Origin: Actinostola sp. cb2023
Taxonomy: Eukaryota > Cnidaria > Anthozoa > Actiniaria > Actinostolidae
Direction of reading: 5' to 3'
DNA length: 64,000 nt
Assembly: GCA_033675265.1 (NCBI GenBank)
Contig: JAUJYZ010001546.1
Location: 260,501 to 324,500, forward strand
The notes under the pieces were generated by a model. It saw only the letters and a list, made by a program, of their open reading frames with translations. It did not search any database and had not been told where the DNA came from. A program made the translations under genes and the position numbers. The stretch's first letter is position 1. Each line of letters starts with the position of its first letter. This document shows positions 20,665 through 33,100 of this stretch, in pieces.

Positions 20665-23600
20665 CTACTTCGCTGGTTTTGGTAGAATGCAAATCCTTAC
20701 AGCAGGGCATAGTCCCACAACGCCTTCCTGTAGACTGTCAGTGCAGTTTTTAACCTGACGCAGTGTCGTAGATTCTGCACCGCCCTCGCTTAGCCCTAGG
20801 TTAATAACACTGTGTTCATCAACATCTGCTTGATACTTGATTACCAGCGATACCTCCACGAAACATGCCTCTGAAAGGGTGAATAGCAAAGATTATATCA
20901 TCAAGGGTTCAGTTTATTTAATTCTTTCAGAGTGGATAAATAAGCTTATACACCTCGGTAGCGGTATGTAACCTTTATTATACACCTCGGTAGCGGTATA
21001 TAACCTTTATTATACACCTCGGTAGCGGTATATAACCTTTATTATACACCTCGGTAGCGGTATATAACCTTTATTATACACCTCGGTAGCGGTATATAAC
21101 CTTTATTATACACCTCGGTAGCGGTATATAACCTTTATTATACACCTCGGTAGCGGTATATAACCTTTATTATACACCTCGGTAGCGGTATATAACCTTT
21201 ATTATACACCTCGGTAGCGGTATGTAACCTTCACTTAGTTTCATTTGCTGATCCATATAAAAAGCTATGGACCACAAACTAACCAATCACAACACACCAA
21301 GTTATCTGACCGTACTATAAATAGAGGTTATTAGTCGGCTAAGCATCTAATACGGCTGTGTATTTTTACGAGTCATTTGGTATTTTGGCGAGCCTTTAGG
21401 CGAGCCAAAATACATGACGAGTAAAAATTCACAGCCGTATTAGATGCTTAGCCGACTAATAAGTTGTTTATTATATTTTTTGTCAAAGAAACTAGCTATT
21501 CTGGTGAAAGAAAAACAACAAATTACAGTGAAAACTTGGAAATCTCTGTACGAGCGCGCGCTAGCCAAACTGTAGAATTCTCGCACGCTGATTGGTTAAT
21601 TTTCATCGTACGATTCTGCATGAATGATTGGAAAGCCAGTTTGAAGTAACTACCCAAATATTTCGCGCGTTCTTGTGAATATTTCGTGCGTTCTTTGACA
21701 AAAAATATAATAATAAGACTCACCGGACCAGCCACCGTGCGAGATTACAATAAAGCTGACCAGTCTGTGACGAAAGTTACTTAATCGATGAAAATCCTCC
21801 TGTTTTGGTGTGAATAACTGACGGCGCATGTCTGGAAAAACAACCTGAGAATGCAGAACATTTAGTCAGCGGACGAGTACAAAATCATGGAAAAGGTCTT
21901 AGGATTTTCTGAAGGAATTGATCTGTTTTGTCTATAATGTCTATCGAGATTGCTTTGTCCCTCTATTCCCTTTCCCAGCCCCTCACCGCTCCACTCTCCG
22001 TAGTCCTGTCGCACCGGATAATCAGGCCAGATATGTTGGACGGTTTTTCATGAGTTACGCGATCAAAAGAATCGAAGTCCGAGTCTTTATGAAAGACGGA
22101 ATGCGCATCAGAAACTACGCTGTAATACATGGTTTTTCAGTTTTCAAAGCAGCCGGCCTCGAGGAAGAAGCTAGGGGAAGAGAAAAAGGAAAGGAAACCT
22201 TTCTTCTTCCTCCTCCCATCCCTATCAGCCACCGCCCATCTATCTAACTATCTTCTATATAGAACAAATGAACGGAAGAGGAAACAAGGAACGACTTTAA
22301 GCGATACACTTGAAAGCGCGCTCTCGTAAGATGTCGGGAATTTGTTGTGAATGTCGAAAACTATGAATCTGTTGAAAAGTAGAATTTCATCATTTCCTCC
22401 ACACGTGTCTTTTGACTCCTTGGATTTCCTGTTGATTTAATGCCCGCCAAAGACTGGGAACCACCCAAGTCCCCCTCGACTTAGCGAACCCAGAGGGGGA
22501 GGGGAGGGGAATCTCCAACAAATTTCCAACATAAACTGAGCGCGCGTTTTAGAGCCCACATGGTCATTACCAACCTGCACGCGGACACATGATGGATCAT
22601 CGATGTTCTCTAGCATCGCATCAACGTCAATACCCAACGTCAACCCAGCAGTAAAGCACAATGGGTTCTCAGAGCCACCATGGGGTTCTATCAGCATCGC
22701 GGTAGCTTCCTTGAGGTGAGTGGTTAACTCTAGTGGATTGACCCTTCGCCTCAGTACAATAGGCTGTAGATGGTCTGCTATACATGACGGTTTTGTAATA
22801 TTCACTTCAAAAAAGTCCTGGAACGAGAGTAGGGACTCGCTGAAACCATCCAATTTGGTCCCACTAGTGCCCAGTAGAGCCGAATAGTGCCTTATACGAG
22901 CGAGAAATGACTGCCACACTAGCAAAGTAGAGCCCAGGTTCTTCTCCGTGCTCGTGTTGCATCTCTGGGTAGCGAGAATCTGGAGCGAGTGAGCAATGAT
23001 CCTTAGTTCGTGTAATGACAACACTTGAGGCGCACTTAGTCCATGAAACGTATGCTCGATCTGATATGACGTCATCAACATTTTCTGCACCAGAAACCTC
23101 AGCCCAGTCCTCCGAGTCGCACAGAGTGGTCCTTCGATATCCCATAATTTATCCCCCTGGGCGTCCAAGGCTGCTAGCTGACACTGCAGGTAGAGAGCCA
23201 TACAGCGCCAGTTAGCAACGAACTGTTGATCGATCCCTTTCATGTGGTTCAGGTCTCGTATTGTCGCCACGAGGAGGCTTTGGGCGTTAGAGGGGCTCAT
23301 GGAGGGAACTGATCGGATGCGCTGTAAGATCCCTTCCATAAATGAGGCCCCAGATGGACCTAAAAGAGATACGAAGAGAGCAATGAGGGTTTATCATGTA
23401 AAACTAATAGGAGACATAGGTCAAAAATATGATTATCATAGCTGGAAAGAGCTTGTTGAAATTAGTAAAAATGTGAAGTTTGGAAAAGATCGCTTCACAA
23501 ATTGCGAAGATATGAATTTTCAAAAATCGAAATTTTGTATGAAAACCTTTGTTGGTAGGCAAGAGTTGCCTACCAGCGTAAATTTCCAAAGGTTTTCATA

Positions 23601-24154
23601 TAAAATTTCGTTTTATGAAAATTCATATCTTCGCAATTTGTGAAGCGATCTTTTCCAAACTTCACATTTTTCAGTACTAATTTCAACGAGCTCTTTTTCA
23701 GCTATGATAATCATATTTTTGTCCTATGAGTTTTGAAATTACATGATAAACCCTCATTGATTACGATACGAAGGGCAAATATTGTTGCCATAGCAACGCG
23801 TTACCATGGAAACAACATATTACGTTTTCTCAATATTGTGACCATGTGAACGAAAACTCACCGGGTTGAGCGTCGATGCCGTACGATTCTGTCGCAGGCT
23901 CGATGGGTAGGTGAGGCACCAGATGGGGCTGACTGTCTCTGAGGTACGAGTAATGACGTCGAGTGTGGTTCGGAAACATGGGAATCATTGTTGGAGAATC
24001 GACGGCCGCATTGAACACCAGTATCACTATAGTAACGTACGCTGGATCATCGACCGAAGGCTCAGGTGTAGCGAAAAATGGATGGGTCGACAGCAGTTCG
24101 GGTACTAGTGAAGAAGCTAGGTGTTTGTGCTTTTCTCCCAGACATTTTGCACAC
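20665..24154 (-). CDS. INTS4: INTS4 exons 8-11 (C-terminal half)
   Basis: Exon 8 (24,154-23,862) encodes SSLVPELLSTHPFF and HYSYLRDSQPHLVP. Exon 9 (23,359-22,575) is the large helical segment from GILQRIRS to DPSCVRVQ. Exon 10 (21,844-21,724) encodes VVFPDMRRQLFTPKQEDFHR. Exon 11 (20,870-20,665) runs from EACFVEVSLVIKYQ to ILPKPAK and the TAG stop at 20,665-20,667. The exon 9/10 junction is placed at CAG|GTTGGT because only that keeps the frame; the sequence CAGGTTG occurs on both sides. The end matches the conserved Integrator 4 C-terminus that contacts INTS9/11. Confidence 0.88.
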
Positions 24155-24714
24155 CTATTCCAGAACAGACATTGTAGGTTAATCAGTAAAGTTCTAAGCC
24201 GTGCAGGGGTTGAATCACGAGTCGAGGTTGTTTTTGGTTGGACACAGCTTCCACTTCACTTTTGATTGATTGATTGATCGGTTGATTGATTGATTGATTG
24301 ATAGAGCGGAAATGGATCATGAATTCAAGATCGGTCAACAAAGGTTTTTACAACTCCGCTCACTCTCGACGAAAATCAGAAAGCGACCCATTCTTTTAGT
24401 TGATTGTTTCAGGTTCCCCCCTCTACCCCTACCCCTTGATGAATTGTTCCAGCCTTCCCCCCCTCTACCCCTACACTTTCCCCTTGATGAATTGTTCCAG
24501 GTCCCCCTCTCTACCCCTACCCCTTGATGAATTGTTCCAGGTCCCCCTCTCTACCCCTACCCCTTGATGAATTGTTCCAGCTACCCCCCCCCCCCCCCCC
24601 CCTCTACCCCTACACTTTCCCCTTGATGAATTGTTCCAGGTCCCCCTCTCTACCCCTACCCCTTGATGAATTGTTCCAGGTCCCCCTCTCTACCCCTACC
24701 CCTTGATGAATTGT

Positions 24715-24747
<33 letters not shown>

Positions 24748-27700
24748 TACCCCTACACTTTCCCCTTGATGAATTGTTCCAGGTCCCCCTCTCTACCCCT
24801 ACACTTTCCCCTTGATGAATTGTTCCAGGTCCCCCTCTCTACCCCTACCCCTTGATGAATTGCTTCAGCCCCCCCCCCCCCCCCCCCCTCTACCCCCTTG
24901 ATGAATTGTTACGCGAGCCTCTTCCTGAGTGAAAATGTCCTTCCCTTCGATGAGTAACTGTTATACATAACCCCCAGCATACCTCCATATCGAAGCCCTG
25001 TCTTGAGGATACTTCGAAAGGTTTCCCAGGAGAGCGATGATACTTGCGTGCAAACACGCCCTGGTGGAAAAATGGCAGTGCGACAGTAACTCGCGCACTT
25101 CTTCTCGTATTTCCCACGAGAAGTCTTCCAACACACCAAGGACAACCTCGAGCTGATCCTCCCTGAGGGTTATATGGTGACACACCTTACGAAGACTGTT
25201 GATAGCATTGAGGCGAACACTTTCGATCTCATCGTTAAACATATCAACGAGAAAGTCCAGACACACAGTGGCAAATCGTGGGTTCTGATTGGCTAGCTCG
25301 CACAATGAGTCCAGTGCAGGCATGCGCACTTCGAGGTACTCGTCTTCTAAGCCGTGGACAAAGGCGCCACACGCTCCACTGTTCATCAGGTTTACCTCCT
25401 CTGGGACCAACACTTCCTGTCCTTTCTTCTTTTCCTCCCAGTTTCGTCCAGTTGTCCAGGAAATGAGCGCCGATTGCCCTGCTGCAAATTGCTCTTTCTT
25501 CTTCTCATGATCAGTCTTTTTCCTCTGTGTAAAATAATGCAGAATTCAATTACTGAGGTTTTAGATAATGGTAGTCTCCGCAGGAATTCTCTTTGTGGTT
25601 CCTGTGTAATGGAAGGAGGAAAGACTAGGGAGAAGGGAAGAGAGACTGTCACCAGTCTCCTCTCGTTAGTTACAACACAGGTATACCAAACACAGAATGG
25701 GGAGAAACAAATGGAAATGCCAACAGAAATGTCATCACCATTAATATCCGAGTTGTTTTGAATCCAGAATTATCAACTACATGCCTTACCTTAAGATGGC
25801 TCATAACTTTTTTGTCCAGAGTCTGTTCCAGGAATCTCGGGCTAACATGATGCAGGGATCCCAACAACCCCACAGCTTCTGCACGGACCCTCATTGACAG
25901 GTCATTCATCATGTTACAAATCTTGACGAAAGCATCATCCACCAATCTGGCATCATCAGAAGTTGGCAGTTGTACGATTCTAGAACCAAAGAACATCAAA
26001 ACAGTCAGAGTTTGTGCAGAGCTCCAGCCGCGGTCTGGGAAATGCACAGGTTACCCGAGTATCTTTGAGTTTGAGTTCGCAGATACCGCTGTAATGCAAG
26101 ACAGCAGACGCATTGTTTTTTTTTTTTTTTTTTTTTTTTTTAATTATTATTATTATTATTATTTATTTATTTATTTTTATTTTTTTTTTATTTTTATTTT
26201 TTTGCCGGTCGCCGAGCAAACTCAAAGGCTACCGTGCCGTTCCAAAGTAACTAGTTTGTGTTGCCACGTCCATACCAAATATGGTATTATGCCGGTCGCA
26301 GAGCAAACTCAAAGGCTACCGTGCCGTTCCAAAGTAACTAGTTTGTGTTGCCACGTCCATACCAATATGGTATTATGCCGGTCGCAGAGCAAACTCAAAG
26401 GCTAGCGCTTCATTTTCCCAAATATGATAAGGCCTTAAAACTAAATAAAAGCAAAACCTCAGTACTGCAACCACATTTATAGCGGACAATCGTCTACGAT
26501 CACTAGTGATACAATTACGCTGCAATGTCTACTAAAAGAACAGAAGAACATCCTTTGTTGGCTTTGGATGATCCTTTCAATGAAAGACAACATGACATAT
26601 TTCACGATAGAAGTCAGGGGCAGGACTTGCAAGAGCGTCCAGAAATGCAGCGAATACAATCCAAGTCTATGGATAGTTTAGCGACGCATGAATGTAGATC
26701 CCCGACGAAGGCACACAGAACAGTCAACAGTGAATCAACAATATCTATAAACAATATACAGATAGAAGTGATAGAGAAAGAGAAGAAGGCGCAAGGGATG
26801 ATCAGAGGAAAGGGGAAAAATGGCTACCAGAAAGTGCCGTCCCACGAACTCCCACAAACACGGGAATCCGAGGACCTTGGAGAGAAAGAAAAGAAAAAGA
26901 CACAACGTCCCAGCCTATGGCGTTCGTTCTCTACTCGCGGGAATGTAACTAAGAGTCCCGCACGACAATGGCTTGGTCCTAGTGGAACAGCAGGACACGG
27001 TGTTACCAGGCGTAACGGAATACTTGAAGACTCAGATGGACTGAAAGAGGGACGAATTCATACCCGTGTAATCAGCAAAAGGTTTGGTGACAGAAAGAAC
27101 AGTGTATAGACCATTCTATAGTTGAAGGGGTGCCCATGAAAACGGCCCACATTATAAGACTGTCACTTTTGTGATAACATTTAAGGTGGTTCCCGCATAA
27201 TGAATGATCGGTTTGCCGTATTTTTTAACTCGCTCGCTCCGTGTCAATATTGCTTGTATTTTATTGTGCTTAACACAAATACTAATTCAACCATTCTGCT
27301 TTTGGACGGTTTATTCAAAATTATCATTGTAAGCCGCGTTTGTGAATGCCAGCTGATATTCAAACGACACTATTTTCACTAAAACTGCTGCCAAACGGTT
27401 TTCCCTCGTACGATTTTTTCAAAACTTCGCGAACGATCTTTTAAGGTCCCTAGTAATGTTCTGACGAGGTAAGAAGTAAATTGATCGAGCCGAAATCACC
27501 AGTTCATATTTTTGTTGTCAATATTTGGACCTATCGGTTGTTACGTGACTTCGGCTCGAACAATTTTCTTCTTACCTCGTCAGAACATCACTATGGAGCT
27601 TAAAAGGTCGTTCACGAAGTTTAAAAAAAATCGTACGAGGGAAAACCGTTTGGCAGCAGTTTTAGTGAAAATAGTGTCGTTTGAATATCAGCTGGCATTC

Positions 27701-30096
27701 ACAAACGCGGCTTACAATGATAATTTTGAATAAACCTTCCAAAATCAGAATAGTTGAATTAGTATTTGTGTTAAGCATAATAAAATCCAAGCAATATTGA
27801 CGCGGAGCGAGCGAGTTAAAAAATACGGCAAACAGGTCATTCATTATGCTGGAACCACCTTAAACTCATTTGATATACATTTACTTCAAAAACACACCTA
27901 CATAGATATTTATATTTTATGTCAGCCAGGGCTCCCACGATAGCAGTACGTTTTGTTATTTCATTCATTTACTGGCTTATTTTGATACACCGTAAAATAT
28001 GCGAAATCGTATTACTTTACGGACCTGTACTCAGGGTTGAATTCAAGTTTTATTCTAGTGCAAAAAAACATGACAGAATAGCATTGAATAGAGGAGGGGA
28101 GGGGAGGGGGGAAGGGGGGATGGGGAAGGGGGGGGGATGGGGAAGGGGAGATGGGGGAGGAGGGAAGGGGGAGGGGGGAAGTTGGAGGGACGTGGTGTAG
28201 TCCGTGGTGTAATGTATTTTAAGGGTGGACTAACATATTTATTTGGCCCGTTGCTAAGGAAACTTCGAAGGCTGATAAAAATTCCTACTTAAAATCAGTA
28301 CCGAAGGCAAACTTTTGGAATGTGTTAGTTGAGGGTAAAAGTTCGACATGTGATGTACGTCCTTATGACGTCATCAAATTGTAAAAAAAATGCCGTTTTT
28401 TATAGGGTTTTGATGAATTAAAAATATCTTGGTATAATCTGAAAATTGATATCAATGTGCAGAAGACTGAGCATGCGTTTTACGTGTCAATGAAAATTGA
28501 ATTTTTTTATGGCAGTTTCTTTGCATTTTTAACGACATTTTTGTCCATAACTTTTCCATTTTTTCTTTGTTTTTAAAATCCATGCTCCAGTTTGTGGAGA
28601 ATACTTTTCGTAGCAGATACATAAAGATATATGGTTGAGATATATGGTTTTGGCTGCTCTTTCGGCCTATGAAGGTTTTGTTCTATATAAGTCCTGGGAA
28701 AATTTTCAATGACGTAGGTGAAAACCAAGAATACGTCGAAGATCGGTGAAAACACCTTGAAAACACGACTGAAAAACTTTGCCGTATCGAAAGACTTTGC
28801 ACAAATTAATTTGAGCTGCAGTAAAATGCTTCAAAACATGAGAAAACCACACAAATGACAAGTAAATATCGATCTTCCATTCTGGGTACATTTTTATTGA
28901 ACCAAAAGAAAGTGCAGAAAATACATTTTTCTAACACACCTAAATTGTCATGTATTTGTCTTGCGAACGAAAATTATAACGACCACAGGTAGCTCAAGTC
29001 ACATAAACGGCATTTTCGAATAAAACGCCGTTCTTTTCACGTATGGGTCCGCCATCTTGGTGTCCCTCTGTGGGACACCAACGTGGCGGCCAAGTCACGA
29101 AGACTGAAAATCATGTTTATATTGCAAACACTTCAATTTTTAAACAGCTACATTCATCAAAATAAAGTTACCCATCATCTACTAAGTTAAAATCGTATTA
29201 TTTCAAACGAATTTTCCTATTTCTACGGCTTTGAAAATGCGCGTGACAGTATTGCGTGACAGAATTTGACTCGCAATAAATCGAAAACAAAACATCTAAA
29301 TTACCAAATTATTTTGGTAAGACTTTTCTTATAACAACATAAACAAGATATCCAACAAACAGTTTTGTGAGGTGAATAGTTTGGATTTTAGCTTTTTGAT
29401 AACGTCACGTGAAAACCGAGAATTTCATCTACTGTTTGACATGTTTCATTTTGACAGGCAGAATCTAGAACAACAACCTGTTGAGTAAGGTAATCTTTGA
29501 TTGTTTTTTATTGATTTATCGGCGTTTTTTACTCTTAGGTTGAAGTTTTTGTGACGATAAATCGGCTTGTTTTACTTCGGTTCAATAATCTCTGTTGAGT
29601 GTTGTTGCTTTTGAACGACTCTTCAAGTGGAATTATCGCTTGCTTTCTCTGACTTCTTTGACTTTAAACTACTGCAGTCTATCATATGTCGAATATTTAT
29701 TCATTGAAGAAACTTAAAATTAAAAGAATAACGTTCAATAAAATATATAACTTGTAATTTTTGAAGTGAAACTCGTGTATGTCTTGCGGGAAAACACTGG
29801 GCGCTTGCTCGATGAAATCTCTTCTCATTCAAGCTCTGCATAGCAACGAATTACCATGGCAACGAAATATGTTAGACGAAATCCCATTTTGTTCCGTTCC
29901 AGATTCCTGATTTTATCTCTGGGATCACTTGCGGTCCTCTCTGGGTTCATTTGCGGGCCTGGGTTCATTTGCGATCCAGTCTTGGGATCATTTGCGGGCC
30001 TGGGATCATTTGGGATCCAGTCTTGGGATCATTTGCGGGCCTGGGTTCATTTGCGGGCCTGGGTTCATTTGCGGTCCCGTACAGTTCCACCTCTTC

Positions 30097-30129
<33 letters not shown>

Positions 30130-33100
30130 ATCTACCATAATTATACGTGCAGGTCTGGGATAGGGTATGGGAAATCACAATTCTATGTGCAGGTCGTGCA
30201 GGTCTGCGATAAGGTATGGAAAATCACAATTCTACGTGCAGGTCTGGGATAAGGTATGGAAAATCACAATTCTTCGTACAGGTCTGCGATAGGGTATGGA
30301 AAATCACAATTCTACGTGCAGGTCTGGAATAGGGTATGGAAAATCACAATTCTACGTGCAGGTCTGGAATAGGGTATGGAAAATCACAATTCTACGTGCA
30401 GGTCTGGGATAGGGTATGGAAAATCACAATTCTACGTGCAGGTCTGGGATAGGATATGGAAAATCACAATTCTACGTGCAGGTTTGGGATAGGGTATGGA
30501 AAATCACAATTCTACGTGCAGGTCTGGAATAGGATATGGAAAATCACAATTCTACGTGCAGGTTTGGGATAGGGTATGGAAAATCACAATTCTACGTGCA
30601 GGTCTGGAATAGGGTATGGAAAATCACAATTCTACGTGCAGGTTTGGGATAGGGTATGGAAAATCACAATTCTACGTGCAGGTCTGGGATAGGGTATGGA
30701 AAATCACAATTCTACGAGGAGGTCTGGGATAGGGTATGGAAAATCACAATTCTACGTGCAGGTCTGGAATAGGGTATGGAAAATCACAATTCTACGTGCA
30801 GGTCTGGGATAGGGTATGGAAAATCACAATTCTACGTGCAGGTCTGGGATAGGATATGGAAAATCACAATTCTACGTGCAGGTTTGGGATAGGGTATGGA
30901 AAATCACAATTCTACGTGCAGGTCTGGAATAGGATATGGAAAATCACAATTCTACGTGCAGGTTTGGGATAGGGTATGGAAAATCACAATTCTACGTGCA
31001 GGTCTGGAATAGGGTATGGAAAATCACAATTCTACGTGCAGGTCTGGGATAGGGTATGGAAAATCACAATTCTATGTGCAGGTCTGGGATAGGGTATGGA
31101 AAATCACAATTCTACGTGCAGGTCTGGGATAGGATATGGAAAATCACAATTCTACGTGCAGGTTTGGGATAGGGTATGGAAAATCACAATTCTACGTGCA
31201 GGTCTGGAATAGGGTATGGAAAATCACACAATTCTACGTGCAGGTCTGGGATAGGGTATGGAAAATCACAATTCTACGTGCAGGTCTGGGATAGGATATG
31301 GAAAATCACAATTCTACGTGCAGGTTTGGGATAGGGTATGGAAAATCACAATTCTACGTGCAGGTTTGGGATAGGGTATGGAAAATCACAATTCTACGTG
31401 CAGGTCTGGGATAGGGTATGGAAAATCACAATTCTACGTGCAGGTCTGGGATAGGGTATGGAAAATCACAATTCTACGTGCAGGTCTGGGATAGGGTATG
31501 GAAAATCACAATTCTACGTGCAGGTCTGGAATAGGGTATAGAAAATCACAATTCTACGTGCAGGTCTGGGATAGGGTATGGAAAATCACAATTCTACGTG
31601 CAGGTCTGGGATAGGATATGGAAAATCACAATTCTACGTGCAGGTTTGGGATAGGGTATGGAAAATCACAATTCTACGTGCAGGTCTGGAATAGGATATG
31701 GAAAATCACAATTCTACGTGCAGGTTTGGGATAGGGTATGGAAAATCACAATTCTACGTGCAGGTCTGGAATAGGGTATGGAAAATCACAATTCTACGTG
31801 CAGGTCTGGGATAGGGTATTGGAAAATCACAATTCTACGTGCAGGTCTGGGATAGGATATGGAAAATCACAATTCTACGTGCAGGTTTGGGATAGGGTAT
31901 GGAAAATCACAATTCTACGTGCAGGTCTGGGATAGGGTATGGAAAATCACAATTCTACGTGCAGGTCTGGGATAGGGTATGGAAAATCACAATTCTACGT
32001 GCAGGTCTGGGATAGGGTATGGAAAATCACAATTCTATGTGCAGGTCTGGGATAGGGTATGGAAAATCACAATTCTACGTGCAGGTCTGGGATATGGTAT
32101 GGAAAATCACAATTCTACGTGCAGGTCTGGGATAGGGTATGGAAAATCACAATTCTATGTACAGGTCTGGGATAGGGTATGGAAAATCACAATTCTACGT
32201 GCAGGTTTGGGATAGGGTATGGAAAATCACAATTCTACGTGCAGGTCTGGGATAGGGTATGGAAAATCACAATTCTACGAGGAGGTCTGGGATAGGGTAT
32301 GGAAAATCACAATTCTACGTGCAGGTCTGGAATAGGGTATGGAAAATCACAATTCTACGTGCAGGTCTGGGATAGGGTATGGAAAATCACAATTCTACGT
32401 GCAGGTCTGGGATAGGGTATGGAAAATCACAATTCTACGTGCAGGTCTGGGATAGGGTATGGAAAATCACAATTCTACGTGCAGGTCTGGGATAGGGTAT
32501 GGAAAATCACAATTCTATGTGCAGGTCTGGGATAGGGTATGGAAAATCACAATTCTACGTGCAGGTCTGGGATAGGGTATGGAAAATCACAATTCTACGT
32601 GCAGGTCTGGAATAGGGTATGGAAAATCACAATTCTACGTGCAGGTCTGGGATAGGGTATGGAAAATCACAATTCTACGTGCAGGTCTGGGATAGGGTAT
32701 GGAAAATCACAATTCTACGTGCAGGTCTGGAATAGGGTATGGAAAATCACAATTCTACGTGCAGGTCTGGGATATGGTATGGAAAATCACAATTCTACGT
32801 GCAGGTCTGGGATAGGATATGGAAAATCACAATTCTACGTGCAGGTTTGGGATAGGGTATGGAAAATCACAATTCTACGTGCAGGTTTGGGATAGGGTAT
32901 GGAAAATCACAATTCTACGTGCAGGTTTGGGATAGGGTATGGAAAATCACAATTCTACGTGCAGGTCTGGAATAGGGTATGGAAAATCACAATTCTACGT
33001 GCAGGTTTGGGATAGGGTATGGAAAATCACAATTCTACGTGCAGGTCTGGGATAGGGTATGGAAAATCACAATTCTACGAGGAGGTCTGGGATAGGGTAT

